Below, one piece after another: positions 1 through 9,141 of a stretch of 64,000 bases of DNA (positions are counted from its first letter, which is position 1; each line of letters begins with the position of its first letter). Below the pieces are notes generated by a model. That model saw only the letters and a list, made by a program, of their open reading frames with translations, made no database searches and was not told the DNA's origin. The stretch comes from Bizionia paragorgiae. GTDB lineage: Bacteria; Bacteroidota; Bacteroidia; Flavobacteriales; Flavobacteriaceae. A program made the position numbers and the translations under genes. Location of the stretch: positions 1 to 64,000 of the forward strand of contig NZ_FNQK01000003.1 of the NCBI RefSeq assembly GCF_900107625.1. Reading direction: 5' to 3'.

Positions 1-258
1 TACTTCACACCAAACGATGATGGTTACCACGATACATGGAATATCTATGGCATCGAGAATCAGCCAGATGCTAAGATCTTTATCTTCGACCGTTTTGGAA
101 AACTGTTAAAACAATTAAGTCCAACAGGAGCAGGTTGGGATGGTACGTATAACGGAAACCCAATGCCAACAAGTGACTATTGGTTTACTGTAGACTACAG
201 AGAGCCAGGAACAGATAATAAGAAAAGCTTTAAAGCACACTTTACATTAAAACGCTAA
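1..258 (+). CDS. C-terminal end of a T9SS-secreted protein (type B sorting domain)
   Basis: Only the last 85 residues are in the window. They contain YFTPNDDGYHDTW, IFDRFGK, GWDGTYNG and a final FTLKR, the hallmark of the gliding-motility-associated C-terminal domain (CHU_C, type B T9SS signal). This domain directs export through the type IX secretion system encoded in part by gldKLMN at 29-33.6 kb. The role of the upstream part of the protein cannot be known. A strong hairpin terminator follows. Confidence 0.9.
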   Translation, partial: YFTPNDDGYHDTWNIYGIENQPDAKIFIFDRFGKLLKQLSPTGAGWDGTYNGNPMPTSDYWFTVDYREPGTDNKKSFKAHFTLKR

Positions 259-286
259 AAGCAAAACGAATATCTGATAGAATAAA

Positions 287-322
287 CAAAAAAACCTGAA
301 CAGTAATGTTCAGGTTTTTTTT
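287..322 (+). terminator. Rho-independent terminator after the T9SS-sorted protein
   Basis: The arms aaacctgaaca and tgttcaggttt enclose a GTAA loop and are followed by a run of T. The stem is perfect over at least 11 pairs. Confidence 0.9.
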
Positions 323-467
323 ATGGGGATAAGTTAATAGATGATAATTATGAGCAATTTATTATAGGTTGATTTAAACGGGATATATAAAAATAAATCT
401 ATAAAATAGAGGAAAGGGTTTCATGTAATGTAGCTTTATTAAGTATGATTTAACAAAAATAAATACT

Positions 468-475
468 TAAATTTG
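468..475 (+). promoter_or_regulatory. Bacteroidota -7 promoter box for dnaG
   Basis: TAAATTTG matches TAnnTTTG exactly and lies 22 nt upstream of the TTG start of dnaG. No clear -33 TTG is seen upstream, so this call rests on the -7 element and its position. Confidence 0.5.
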
Positions 476-497
476 CAGTTCTAAAACCTTATTTTTT

Positions 498-2456
498 TTG
501 ATTTCTAAAGCCTCCATAGATCAAGTTTACGAAACTGCCAGACTCGAAGAAGTTATTGGTGATTTTGTGCAGTTAAAAAAATCTGGTAGTAACTATAAAG
601 GTTTAAGCCCTTTTAGTGATGAACGCTCTCCTAGTTTTATGGTCTCTCCAGTAAAACAGATATGGAAAGATTTCTCTAGTGGAAAAGGTGGGAACGTGGT
701 TGCTTTTTTAATGGAGCATGAGCACTTTACCTACCCAGAGGCGATTAAATACTTAGCGAAGAAGTATAATATTGAAATTGAAGAAACCGAACAATCTAAT
801 GAGCAAAAAATAGCTCAAGATAATAGGGAAAGCTTGTATTTGGTTAGTGAGTATGCTAGTAAGTATTTTCAAAACACCTTGCATAAAACAGATCAGGGTA
901 AAGCGATAGGATTAAGCTATTTTAAGGAGCGTGGGTTTACCGACGAGACGATTAAGAAATTTGATCTGGGTTACTGCCTTGATGAGTGGCAGGGCTTTAC
1001 TGATGAAGCTTTAAAAAAAGGCTATCAACTTGAGTTTTTAGAGCAATCGGGCTTGACTATAGTAAAGGGAGAGAAACGATTCGACCGCTTTAAAGGCCGT
1101 GTGATGTTCCCTATACAAAGTATGAGTGGCCGTGTTTTGGGCTTTGGTGGACGTATTTTAACTAATGATAAAAAAGCAGCAAAATATTTAAACTCACCAG
1201 AAAGTATAATATACTATAAAAGCAAAGTACTTTATGGTATTTATCACGCTAAACAAAGCATTGCAAAAGAAGATAATTGTTATTTGGTAGAAGGCTATAC
1301 CGATGTGATCCAATTTCACCAAACGGGAATTCATAATGTCGTGTCCTCTTCCGGAACAGCATTAACGAGCGATCAAATTCGGTTAATAAATCGTTTAACC
1401 AAAAACATTACAGTTCTTTTTGATGGTGATGCAGCGGGAATGCGAGCATCGCTTCGTGGAATAGATTTAATTCTTGAACAAGGAATGAATGTTAGGGTGT
1501 GTACTTTTCCGGTAGGAGATGACCCCGATAGTTTTGCTAGACAGAATACCCTTAGTGAATTGAAAACGTATTTGGATGAAAATGCTAAAGACTTTATTCA
1601 ATTTAAAGCTTCTGTTTTATATGAAGAAGCAAAAAATGACCCTATAAAAAAGGCAGATACGATTAGAGATATTATGAATAGTATCTCCAAGATTCCAGAT
1701 CGTATAAAGAAAGAAATTTATATTCAAGAGTGCGCGCGAATTATGGATATTAGCGAGCAGGTGTTGTTTAGTTCTCTAGCGCAATTAAACAATAAAAACA
1801 CGAAAGAGGCAACGCCAGATTATAATAACGACCCGAGAGCTTTTGATGTAATTAAAAATGAAGAGCCGCCGCAAAAAGTAGATGTTCAGTACATATTAGA
1901 ACGAAAAATTATCGAATTACTATTACTGTACGGAAATAGAACAGAAGACTTTGAAGACCTTATTTTAAAAGAAAATGATAAAGGAGATTTAGAATTAGAA
2001 CCTGTTAAGCATCAAGTAAAAGTATTTGAAAAAATATTTTTAGACTTACAAGAAGATGAAATGGAGTTTTCTAATACTAAATTTAAAACCTTATATTTTA
2101 AAATTATAGATATCCTAAATCAAAACCCCGATTTTAAAGTCGACACGTTTATTAATGCTGTCGATCAGGATATGGCACAAGATGTGACTTCTATTTTAAT
2201 GGAAGACGAACGTCACTCCCTGTCCGATTGGGAACGTAAGGATATTTTTCCTAAAAGTAAAAGTGAAACCGTCGCTCAGTTGGTTAGCGAGACCATTCTA
2301 AGTTTACGATGCCATTTAATAGATCGCAAAGTAAAAGGTTTTCAAGCCGAAACATTTCAGAATAAAAATGAAGTGAATAGGAATATTCTTGAAGAAGTGA
2401 AAGATTATTACGGGTTAAAGATTTTATTGTCGCGCAAGCTGAATCGCGTGTTATAA
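498..2456 (+). CDS. dnaG: DNA primase DnaG
   Basis: This replicative primase makes RNA primers for DnaB-dependent replication. The order is an N-terminal CHC2-like domain (about residues 1-100), a TOPRIM core with LVEGYTDV and LFDGDAAGMRAS (about 255-330), and a C-terminal helicase-interacting region; 652 residues is a normal length. The start is TTG, because the family normally begins M-I-S-K right here and no ATG precedes the conserved block. The usual zinc ligands are gone: the first motif reads SPFS instead of CPFH and the second reads DFSSGKGG instead of CFGCG. The gene overlaps the convergent response regulator by a few bases. Confidence 0.96.
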   Translation: MISKASIDQVYETARLEEVIGDFVQLKKSGSNYKGLSPFSDERSPSFMVSPVKQIWKDFSSGKGGNVVAFLMEHEHFTYPEAIKYLAKKYNIEIEETEQSNEQKIAQDNRESLYLVSEYASKYFQNTLHKTDQGKAIGLSYFKERGFTDETIKKFDLGYCLDEWQGFTDEALKKGYQLEFLEQSGLTIVKGEKRFDRFKGRVMFPIQSMSGRVLGFGGRILTNDKKAAKYLNSPESIIYYKSKVLYGIYHAKQSIAKEDNCYLVEGYTDVIQFHQTGIHNVVSSSGTALTSDQIRLINRLTKNITVLFDGDAAGMRASLRGIDLILEQGMNVRVCTFPVGDDPDSFARQNTLSELKTYLDENAKDFIQFKASVLYEEAKNDPIKKADTIRDIMNSISKIPDRIKKEIYIQECARIMDISEQVLFSSLAQLNNKNTKEATPDYNNDPRAFDVIKNEEPPQKVDVQYILERKIIELLLLYGNRTEDFEDLILKENDKGDLELEPVKHQVKVFEKIFLDLQEDEMEFSNTKFKTLYFKIIDILNQNPDFKVDTFINAVDQDMAQDVTSILMEDERHSLSDWERKDIFPKSKSETVAQLVSETILSLRCHLIDRKVKGFQAETFQNKNEVNRNILEEVKDYYGLKILLSRKLNRVL

Positions 2457-3077
2457 TCCTATATTTTTAGCTTGGGTTATTAAGTCCACTAAATTAGTGA
2501 CGTTTAGTTTTTTCATTAATCGTGAACGGTAAGTGCTTACCGTTTTTTCATTAATAGAAAGTTCCTCGGCAACTTCTTTATTTCGCTTACCAATAGATAA
2601 TAGTTTTAAAACTTCAACCTCCCTAGTCGATAACTTCTTATAAAAGGCATCATTGTTTTTAGACTTAGAAGTTTGAGACAGGCGCTTGGCAATAGTATCA
2701 CTTAAAAACATACCGCCATTTTTAACTTTAATTATGGCATCGCTAAGCGATAAGACATCTATGGTTTTAGGTATAAAACCATAAGCTCCGGCCTTTATAG
2801 AACTTAAGGCGTAAACCCCTTCTGGTAACGCACTAAAAATAATAACTTTAATCTTTGGGAATTCTTTGTTTAATCGCCTTAATGCGGTGAGTGCGTTTAG
2901 TTTTGGTAGATCAATCTCGGTTAAAATAACATCTACACTAGTTTTTTTTATAAAATCGAATATAGCTTCTCCGTCTCCAACCGATCCCATAAGCTTAATC
3001 TCGCGGGATGGAGCGAATATCAATTCCAATCCTTTTCTAAGGACAGGATGTTGATCAACTACCAATAGTTTGACCAT
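2451..3077 (-). CDS. Orphan LuxR/NarL-type response regulator, phosphoacceptor Asp replaced by Glu
   Basis: The receiver domain spans residues 1-120 and the LuxR-type helix-turn-helix spans about 145-205 (LSTREVEVLKLLSIGK, NEKTVSTYRSRLMKKL). In the receiver, the phosphoacceptor position reads L-T-E-I-D-L-P, so Glu54 stands where Asp is expected, and the usual acidic pair is D8-Q9. Thr/Ser near 82 and Lys near 105 (PKT) are kept. No histidine kinase is adjacent. The protein may be locked in an active-like state or respond to something other than phosphorylation; that is inference. It lies tail to tail with dnaG and upstream of nadE on the opposite side. Confidence 0.88.
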   Translation of the reverse strand: MVKLLVVDQHPVLRKGLELIFAPSREIKLMGSVGDGEAIFDFIKKTSVDVILTEIDLPKLNALTALRRLNKEFPKIKVIIFSALPEGVYALSSIKAGAYGFIPKTIDVLSLSDAIIKVKNGGMFLSDTIAKRLSQTSKSKNNDAFYKKLSTREVEVLKLLSIGKRNKEVAEELSINEKTVSTYRSRLMKKLNVTNLVDLITQAKNIGL

Positions 3078-3174
3078 AATAATAAAGTTTTAGATATGAT
3101 TAATTAGAGGTAATCATATAAATATTTGAATAATAGCGTAGTAAAGATACCTTTTTTTTAGATATAACTTATTA

Positions 3175-3963
3175 TTACTTATAATTTTTTGGGATATCAC
3201 AAATTGGAATTGGCACCATTTTGTGTTGGTTGGCTGTGTTTAAACGTTTATATATAGAAAAGACTTCGCGTTGTCTACCAGAAAAATCGGATGCTGTTTT
3301 GCCATTCTCATCTTGAGTCATTGCCCATTCTAATTCTGGGTACGAAGCTCCTATTTGATCTTCATCACTTCGGGCATCACCAAACAAGCCATCACTAGGC
3401 GCTGCTTTTAAAATGGATGCAGGTACTTTTAAATAGGTTCCTATGGCATACACTTCGCTTTTCATTAAGTCGGCAATCGGACTTAAATCGACGCCGCCAT
3501 CACCATATTTTGTGTAAAATCCAACGCCAAAGTCTTCAATTTTATTACCGGTTCCCGCAACAAGTAAGCCCTTTAGTCCCGCATAGTAGTATAGCGTAGT
3601 CATGCGTAGTCGCGCTCGTGTATTTGCTAATGCCATATCTACCGTGGCCTGTTTGCCTTGAAGAGAGACTTCTGTTTTAAATTCTTCGAAAACCGGGGTT
3701 AAATCGGTTCGTATAGCGCTAACATTAGAATAGTTCTCCTTTAAAAAAGTAATGTGTTCTTGAGCGCGAGAGACGTGGCTTTCGGCTTGATGAATAGGCA
3801 TTTCAATGCACAGCACGTCTAGTCCTGTTTCTGCACAAAGTATTGAGGTTACGGCCGAGTCTACGCCGCCAGAAATTCCTATAACAAAACCATTTACATG
3901 GGCGTTGTTAGCATAATCTTTTAACCATTTTACGATATGTTTAACTACTTTTTCTGTTTGCAT
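3175..3963 (-). CDS. nadE: NAD+ synthetase (ammonia-dependent type)
   Basis: It converts deamido-NAD+ to NAD+ in the last step of NAD biosynthesis. The PP-loop ISGGVDSAV is near residues 29-37 and the later motifs GTGNKIEDFGVGF and GDGGVDLSPIADL are intact. At 262 residues it lacks the N-terminal glutaminase domain, so ammonia is the likely nitrogen donor. It is divergent from gldB with a 93-bp gap carrying the gldB promoter box. Confidence 0.95.
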   Translation of the reverse strand: MQTEKVVKHIVKWLKDYANNAHVNGFVIGISGGVDSAVTSILCAETGLDVLCIEMPIHQAESHVSRAQEHITFLKENYSNVSAIRTDLTPVFEEFKTEVSLQGKQATVDMALANTRARLRMTTLYYYAGLKGLLVAGTGNKIEDFGVGFYTKYGDGGVDLSPIADLMKSEVYAIGTYLKVPASILKAAPSDGLFGDARSDEDQIGASYPELEWAMTQDENGKTASDFSGRQREVFSIYKRLNTANQHKMVPIPICDIPKNYK

Positions 3964-3990
3964 TATTAGAGAATTTATAACAAAGAATAG

Positions 3991-3998
3991 TACCTTTG
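3991..3998 (+). promoter_or_regulatory. -7 promoter box for gldBC
   Basis: TACCTTTG matches TAnnTTTG exactly, 58 nt upstream of the gldB ATG. A clear -33 TTG is not visible. Confidence 0.5.
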
Positions 3999-4056
3999 CA
4001 ACACAAAAGTAAACGAAACACTTAATTAATAAAAATTAACAGCGTCTAAGTTTAAG

Positions 4057-5019
4057 ATGAAAGTATATCCGTACATCCTTTTTACTTTGCTCTTTGTTTT
4101 TTCTTGTAATAAAGAGGATAAGGAAGCGCAGGCAATAGATAAGATAGAAATAGATTTAAATATCGAACGCTTTGATGTGGCTTTTAGTGAAGCTTCTGAA
4201 GAGAATTTGCCTGAGTTAAAGGCAAAGTACCCTTTTATGTTTCCGGAAAAGTTTGATGACTCCTTTTGGTTAGAACAACTAAAAGATACTATTCAACAAG
4301 AATTAAGTAGAGAAACAGTAAAGGCTTTTCCGTCTATAGATTCAGAAGAAGACGAAATTAAACAGTTGTTTAAACACCTCAAATATTACTTTCCTCAATT
4401 TAAAACCCCTCGTGTTATTACAACTACATCAAGTGTAGATCATAGGAATAAAGTAATAGTAACCGATACCATTACTTTAATTTCATTGGATACTTATTTG
4501 GGGTCTGATCATTATTTTTATCAAGGCATTCAAGACTATTTAAGAGCCGATTTTAATCGCGACCTAATGGTGGTCGATATGGCCGAACAGTATGCCGAAA
4601 AATTTATTTTTCAAGGGTCTCGAAAACGCCTATTAGATGATATGATTTATTCTGGGAAAATACTGTATTTTAAAGATAAGGTTATTCCTTTTAAAACAGA
4701 CTCACAGAAAATTAGCTATACTCCAGAACAGCTGGAGTGGGCAAAAGTTAATGAATTATATATATGGAGTTATTTTGTAGATCGCGAACTGCTTTTTAGT
4801 ACCGATACAAAATTGGCTAATAGATTTATTAACTCAGCACCTTTTTCTAAGTTTTATTTGGAGGCGATAGATAACGAGTCACCTGATAAATTGGGGCAAT
4901 ATATAGGTTGGCAAATCGTAAAGTCTTATATGGATAATAATGAGGTTACTTTTAATCAACTCTTGAATAAAAGTAGCGATGAAATTTTTAATAACGCAAA
5001 ATTTAAACCAAGTAGATAA
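4057..5019 (+). CDS. gldB: Gliding motility lipoprotein GldB
   Basis: GldB is an essential gliding and T9SS-associated lipoprotein of Flavobacterium. The N-terminus is a lipoprotein signal with lipobox FVFSC and lipidated Cys17. The residues right after it, N-K-E-D-K, resemble the K-(D/E)2 lipoprotein export signal known from Capnocytophaga. The body matches the GldB family (RFDVAFSEAS, AKYPFMFPEKF, WSYFVDRELLFSTD). The stop codon and the gldC start share one base (TAATG), so the two are translationally coupled. Confidence 0.93.
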   Translation: MKVYPYILFTLLFVFSCNKEDKEAQAIDKIEIDLNIERFDVAFSEASEENLPELKAKYPFMFPEKFDDSFWLEQLKDTIQQELSRETVKAFPSIDSEEDEIKQLFKHLKYYFPQFKTPRVITTTSSVDHRNKVIVTDTITLISLDTYLGSDHYFYQGIQDYLRADFNRDLMVVDMAEQYAEKFIFQGSRKRLLDDMIYSGKILYFKDKVIPFKTDSQKISYTPEQLEWAKVNELYIWSYFVDRELLFSTDTKLANRFINSAPFSKFYLEAIDNESPDKLGQYIGWQIVKSYMDNNEVTFNQLLNKSSDEIFNNAKFKPSR

Positions 5020-5357
5020 TGGCAAATATAAAATCTGAAATCATTTTAAATGTTGAATTAGATGAGAATCGCGTTCCAGAAAAATTAAATTGGACAGCGA
5101 AAGATGGAGGAATTTCTAATGAAGAGGCAAAAGCATTAATGTTGTCTGTTTGGGACAGTAGTGCTCAGGAATCGTTACGTATCGATTTGTGGACTAAAGA
5201 CATGCCCGTAGATGAGATGAAAGTGTTTTTTCATCAAACTTTAGTGGCAATGAGTACAACTTTTCAACGTGCAACACAAGACGATAAGATGGCTGCAACA
5301 ATGAAAGACTTTTGTGACTACTTTGCAGAAAAATTAGAATTAAATAAAAAAGATTAA
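5019..5357 (+). CDS. gldC: Gliding motility protein GldC
   Basis: This 112-residue soluble protein always follows gldB in Flavobacteriia and supports gliding. It has no signal peptide and includes LNWTAKDGG and WDSSAQESLRIDLWTKDMP. Its start overlaps the gldB stop by one base, and a terminator follows 25 bp downstream. Its biochemical function is not known. Confidence 0.93.
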   Translation: MANIKSEIILNVELDENRVPEKLNWTAKDGGISNEEAKALMLSVWDSSAQESLRIDLWTKDMPVDEMKVFFHQTLVAMSTTFQRATQDDKMAATMKDFCDYFAEKLELNKKD

Positions 5358-5381
5358 ATAAGAGTCTGATTATAATTAAAC

Positions 5382-5414
5382 AAACCTTAAGCTTGAAACC
5401 TTAAGGTTTTTTTT
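5382..5414. terminator. Terminator between gldC and rodA
   Basis: The arms aaccttaag (5383-5391) and cttaaggtt (5400-5408) have an 8-nt loop and are followed by TTTTTT on the plus strand. It lies between two convergent genes; the T tract favours termination of gldC. Confidence 0.8.
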
Positions 5415-5425
5415 GTGCCTTTAGT

Positions 5426-6703
5426 TTACCACTCATTAATTTTATTCGAATCTAACTTTATAAAAATAAAGAGTAAAATGGTAAAGCCCCAAAGTCCAGA
5501 ACCTCCATAACTAAATAGGGGAAGGGGAATTCCGATAGTCGGTATTAAACCCATTACCATCCCTATATTAATCATAAAGTGAATAAAGAAGATAGAAGCC
5601 ACCGCATAGCCATAGGCACGACTAAATTGTGATTTCTGAAGTTCGGAAAGGTGTAAAATACGTATGATTAATAAGACAAAGATTAAAACCACTCCAAAGG
5701 TACCGATAAAGCCCCATTCTTCACCTACAGTAGTAAAAATGTAGTCGGTGTGTTGTTCTGGAACAAATTTACCGGTAGTTCGTGTACCTTCTAGAAACCC
5801 TTTTCCTGAGAATCCTCCAGAGCTAATCGCTTTTTCCGATTCGTTAAGGTTATAGGCTACCGTTTGTCTCATTTTTCTTAATTCTGAGGGGTCCTTTTCT
5901 AAGCGTAACCAAATACTAATTCTATCCTTTTGATGGGCAGGAATAATAGTATTGTAAGCATAACGTATTGCAAATGAAAATAAAATTGCCGCTAGAATAA
6001 TGAGTGTTGTTTGTATGATAGACGGTTTTTTACGTCGCGTAAAATGATAGGCTAAAACAGACACCACAGCAGTTATCGTCGTGATAATGATACCGAATTT
6101 TAAAGTCAGTATAGCAATGATTATAACAAGTAGGGCGCTAATTAAATATATTGTTGGTAGGCCTTCGCGATATAAAACAAAGAAAAAAGCAGCGTATACC
6201 AAGGTGCTTCCCGTATCATTTTGAAGTAAAATTAAAATGGCCGGAATAGCAATAATAATAAAGACCTTTAGTTGATCCTTGAAATATTTTAAATCGGTAT
6301 TTAAATCACTAATGTATTTTGCTACAGCTAGGGCGGTGGCGGCTTTTGCGAACTCACTAGGCTGAAAGGTCATCACGCCTAAATTATACCAAGAAGTCGC
6401 TCCGTTAATGGTTTTTCCGAAAATAAAAACCCCCACCAGGGAGAGTAAGGCGACCATATAAATGATACTCGAAAACCGTTCGTAAAATTTGGCGTCGATA
6501 GATAACGTTATAATTATTAAAACGACCGATAGCATTATAAAAATGAGTTGCTTGCTGTATGGGTCTTGAAAATTGAAATAGTCTAAAGTTTCACCGGTAT
6601 GTGACGCCGATAAAATATTTAGCCACCCAAAGCCAACCAACAAGAAAAACAAAATAATAGTAATCCAGTCAAATTTAAAATGTCTGTCGGTTTTTCTTAA
6701 CAT
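5426..6703 (-). CDS. rodA: Peptidoglycan glycosyltransferase RodA
   Basis: This SEDS-family polymerase makes glycan strands during elongation, paired with PBP2. It is 425 residues, mostly membrane-spanning, with the family motifs QPSEFAKAA, IGIPLPLFSYGGSG and an intervening LQNDTGSTLVY. It starts 3 bp after mrdA ends. RodA rather than FtsW is chosen from the adjacent mrdA and mreBCD. Confidence 0.94.
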   Translation of the reverse strand: MLRKTDRHFKFDWITIILFFLLVGFGWLNILSASHTGETLDYFNFQDPYSKQLIFIMLSVVLIIITLSIDAKFYERFSSIIYMVALLSLVGVFIFGKTINGATSWYNLGVMTFQPSEFAKAATALAVAKYISDLNTDLKYFKDQLKVFIIIAIPAILILLQNDTGSTLVYAAFFFVLYREGLPTIYLISALLVIIIAILTLKFGIIITTITAVVSVLAYHFTRRKKPSIIQTTLIILAAILFSFAIRYAYNTIIPAHQKDRISIWLRLEKDPSELRKMRQTVAYNLNESEKAISSGGFSGKGFLEGTRTTGKFVPEQHTDYIFTTVGEEWGFIGTFGVVLIFVLLIIRILHLSELQKSQFSRAYGYAVASIFFIHFMINIGMVMGLIPTIGIPLPLFSYGGSGLWGFTILLFIFIKLDSNKINEW

Positions 6704-6706
6704 GAA

Positions 6707-8635
6707 TTATAACTTCTTATTATTGTCTTCGTAAATTTTTAAGGCCTCTTTATCGACTGGTATAACTTGTAACTTTGCTTGCCTGTTTATTCCAAAAGGT
6801 TCTCCAGAGTAAGGTTTAGCGTACTCGTCTTCTAAACTATGGGTAAGTAGCCAATGTTCTAAATCGGTTCTTGAAATTGTGCCTTTAATATATTTTTCGA
6901 TCATTAAACTGGCAATTTTTCCAGCAAATCGACTTCCCCAATACCCGTTTTCCACAAAAACAGCGATCGCTATTTTCGGGTTGTCTTTTGGAGCAAAAGC
7001 CACAAATATAGAGTGGTCTGTAAGTTGGGTGTGCTTACCATCAATTTTTGTAAAATTCTCTACTGTACCAGTCTTTCCGCAAATGTCTATCCCTTCAACT
7101 TTTAAGGAACTCGCTGTACCTTTGTTATACACCTCAAACATGCCTTCCACTACGGGATCAAAATGTTTTTTATCAATAGTAGTATGTATTGGTGTTTTGT
7201 ATTTTGAAGGAATGGTATCTCCTGATATCGATTTAATAATATGAGGCGTAAAATAATGACCTCTATTGGCTATGGCAGCAACAACATTAGCGAGCTGTAT
7301 TGGCGTGGTTGCTACTTCCCCTTGGCCAATGGAGTTAGAAATGGTGTAGGTAGAGTAAAAGGTGTTAGGGTATATACGACGATAATACTCACGATCGGGA
7401 ACACGTCCAGGTTGCCCTACATTTAAATCATTATTTAAGAAATTACCTAAGCCAAAACTTTTAAGGTGGTCACTCCATCGATTGATACCTAAAGAAGCAT
7501 TTCCGTTCTTATCTAAAATACGTCGGTAAGTCGATGCAAAATAGGCATTACACGATTTTTCAATAGCACTTATAATATCATTTCTTGTTCCAGAAGCACA
7601 GTGGCACTTCATAAATCGGTTACCGTATTTGTAACCGGTATAACAGGTTATTTTTTCTGAAGTGTCTATAACATCTTCTTGCAAAGCAATCAGCCCTGTT
7701 AATAATTTAAAGGGAGAGCCAGGCTCGTATACCCCTTGTAAACTTCTATTAAATAGCGGTTTTGCAATGGTGTCATAGAATAATTTTGTAAAGTTTTTTG
7801 AACGCTTACGTCCCACCAAAGCATTGGGGTCGTAGGTAGGAGCAGAGATCATAGCTAATATCTCACCCGTCTGTGGCTCTATAGCTATAATACCACCGCG
7901 TTTATGTTGCATTAACAGTTCGCCATAAGCCTGTAGTTTGGCGTCAATAGTTATCGTTATGTCTTTTCCGGGTTCGGGTAAGGTATCGTAGGTTCCATTT
8001 TTATACGGCGCGATATTACGGTTAAACCGGTCCTTTTGGATAAATTGAATTCCTTTTTTTCCTCGTAATATATCCTCGTAAGAGGCTTCAACCCCCTGTT
8101 TTCCTATTAAATCCCCCATTTTATAGTAAGGGTCTTTGTTAATTATAGCATTGTTAACCTCTCCAATATCTCCTAAAACATTGGCGCCAATAGTCGTTTC
8201 GTATTGCCTTAACGATCGCTTTTGAATATAAAACCCTTCATATTTACGCATTTTCTCTTGTAAAATGGCGTAGTCCTCTTTAGAGAGCTGTGAAACAAAA
8301 ACATAAGGTAAGCGGTAGGAGTAGTTCTTAGCTTTTTCTAATTGTTTATTAAATTGCTCTTTATCTATTTTTAGTAATTGGCAAAACTCTAATGTGTCTA
8401 ATGGTTTGACTTCTCGCGGAATAACCATGACATCATAAGAGGGCTGATTAGCAACGAGGAGCTCCCCGTTTCTATCATAAACAAATCCGCGTTTAGGGTA
8501 TTTATAAACTTTTCGGATGGCATTATCTTCGTACAAACTGTAACTATCCGAAGCGTACACTTGAAGGTAAAACAATCTGGCAGTAAAAAGTAAACCAACA
8601 ATTACTACAGATATAAAAAGTAAAAATTGTCTCAT
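6707..8635 (-). CDS. mrdA: Penicillin-binding protein 2 (elongation transpeptidase)
   Basis: This monofunctional class B PBP cross-links peptidoglycan in the elongasome. An N-terminal membrane anchor (residues 2-24) is followed by the dimerisation domain and the transpeptidase domain. The catalytic triad is visible: SPFK in PGSPFKLLTG, SCN in EKSCNAY, and KTGT in CGKTGTVENF. It overlaps the end of mreD by 4 bases (ATGA) and precedes rodA. Confidence 0.95.
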   Translation of the reverse strand: MRQFLLFISVVIVGLLFTARLFYLQVYASDSYSLYEDNAIRKVYKYPKRGFVYDRNGELLVANQPSYDVMVIPREVKPLDTLEFCQLLKIDKEQFNKQLEKAKNYSYRLPYVFVSQLSKEDYAILQEKMRKYEGFYIQKRSLRQYETTIGANVLGDIGEVNNAIINKDPYYKMGDLIGKQGVEASYEDILRGKKGIQFIQKDRFNRNIAPYKNGTYDTLPEPGKDITITIDAKLQAYGELLMQHKRGGIIAIEPQTGEILAMISAPTYDPNALVGRKRSKNFTKLFYDTIAKPLFNRSLQGVYEPGSPFKLLTGLIALQEDVIDTSEKITCYTGYKYGNRFMKCHCASGTRNDIISAIEKSCNAYFASTYRRILDKNGNASLGINRWSDHLKSFGLGNFLNNDLNVGQPGRVPDREYYRRIYPNTFYSTYTISNSIGQGEVATTPIQLANVVAAIANRGHYFTPHIIKSISGDTIPSKYKTPIHTTIDKKHFDPVVEGMFEVYNKGTASSLKVEGIDICGKTGTVENFTKIDGKHTQLTDHSIFVAFAPKDNPKIAIAVFVENGYWGSRFAGKIASLMIEKYIKGTISRTDLEHWLLTHSLEDEYAKPYSGEPFGINRQAKLQVIPVDKEALKIYEDNNKKL

Positions 8636-9141
8636 TTCTTTTTCTTTCTACTAAAAATTATAGTTATTAAAACACAGAGTAGTATAGTGAATATACTCGA
8701 GTATAACGTGTTTTGAAGTATTAAAAGTATTTTAGAAAAGTTAAATGTTTCTAGGGTAAAATAAGTAAAATGATGGATGACAGTAAGTATAGAAATATAC
8801 GTGATATTTTGACCTAATTCTGTGGTGTTAAAGTTAATAGATTGATGGTCGTAAAGTGCGCCAAAACTAAACTTTAATGCCGCCGGCCTAATATAGGCTA
8901 TTAACACAGAAGCACCAGCGTTTATACCTCCTGTATCTAAAAACATATCGATGCTCAATCCTATGAGGAAACTTAAAAAAATAATGGTCATTCGGTTGTT
9001 TTTCACTGGGAATAACAGAATGAATAAAATATAAACATGAGGGTTAATATACCCCAAGAAGTTAATATTGCTAAATATTAAAACTTGTAATAGTAGTAAC
9101 ACAACAAAACGTACGGTATTTACAGATAAGATATTAGTCAT
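8632..9141 (-). CDS. mreD: Rod shape-determining protein MreD
   Basis: This 169-residue protein with about five membrane segments belongs to the elongasome and links MreC to the rest of the complex. The identification rests on hydrophobic pattern, size and its place between mreC and mrdA, with overlaps on both sides. The sequence itself is weakly conserved, as usual for MreD. Confidence 0.88.
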   Translation of the reverse strand: MTNILSVNTVRFVVLLLLQVLIFSNINFLGYINPHVYILFILLFPVKNNRMTIIFLSFLIGLSIDMFLDTGGINAGASVLIAYIRPAALKFSFGALYDHQSINFNTTELGQNITYISILTVIHHFTYFTLETFNFSKILLILQNTLYSSIFTILLCVLITIIFSRKKKK

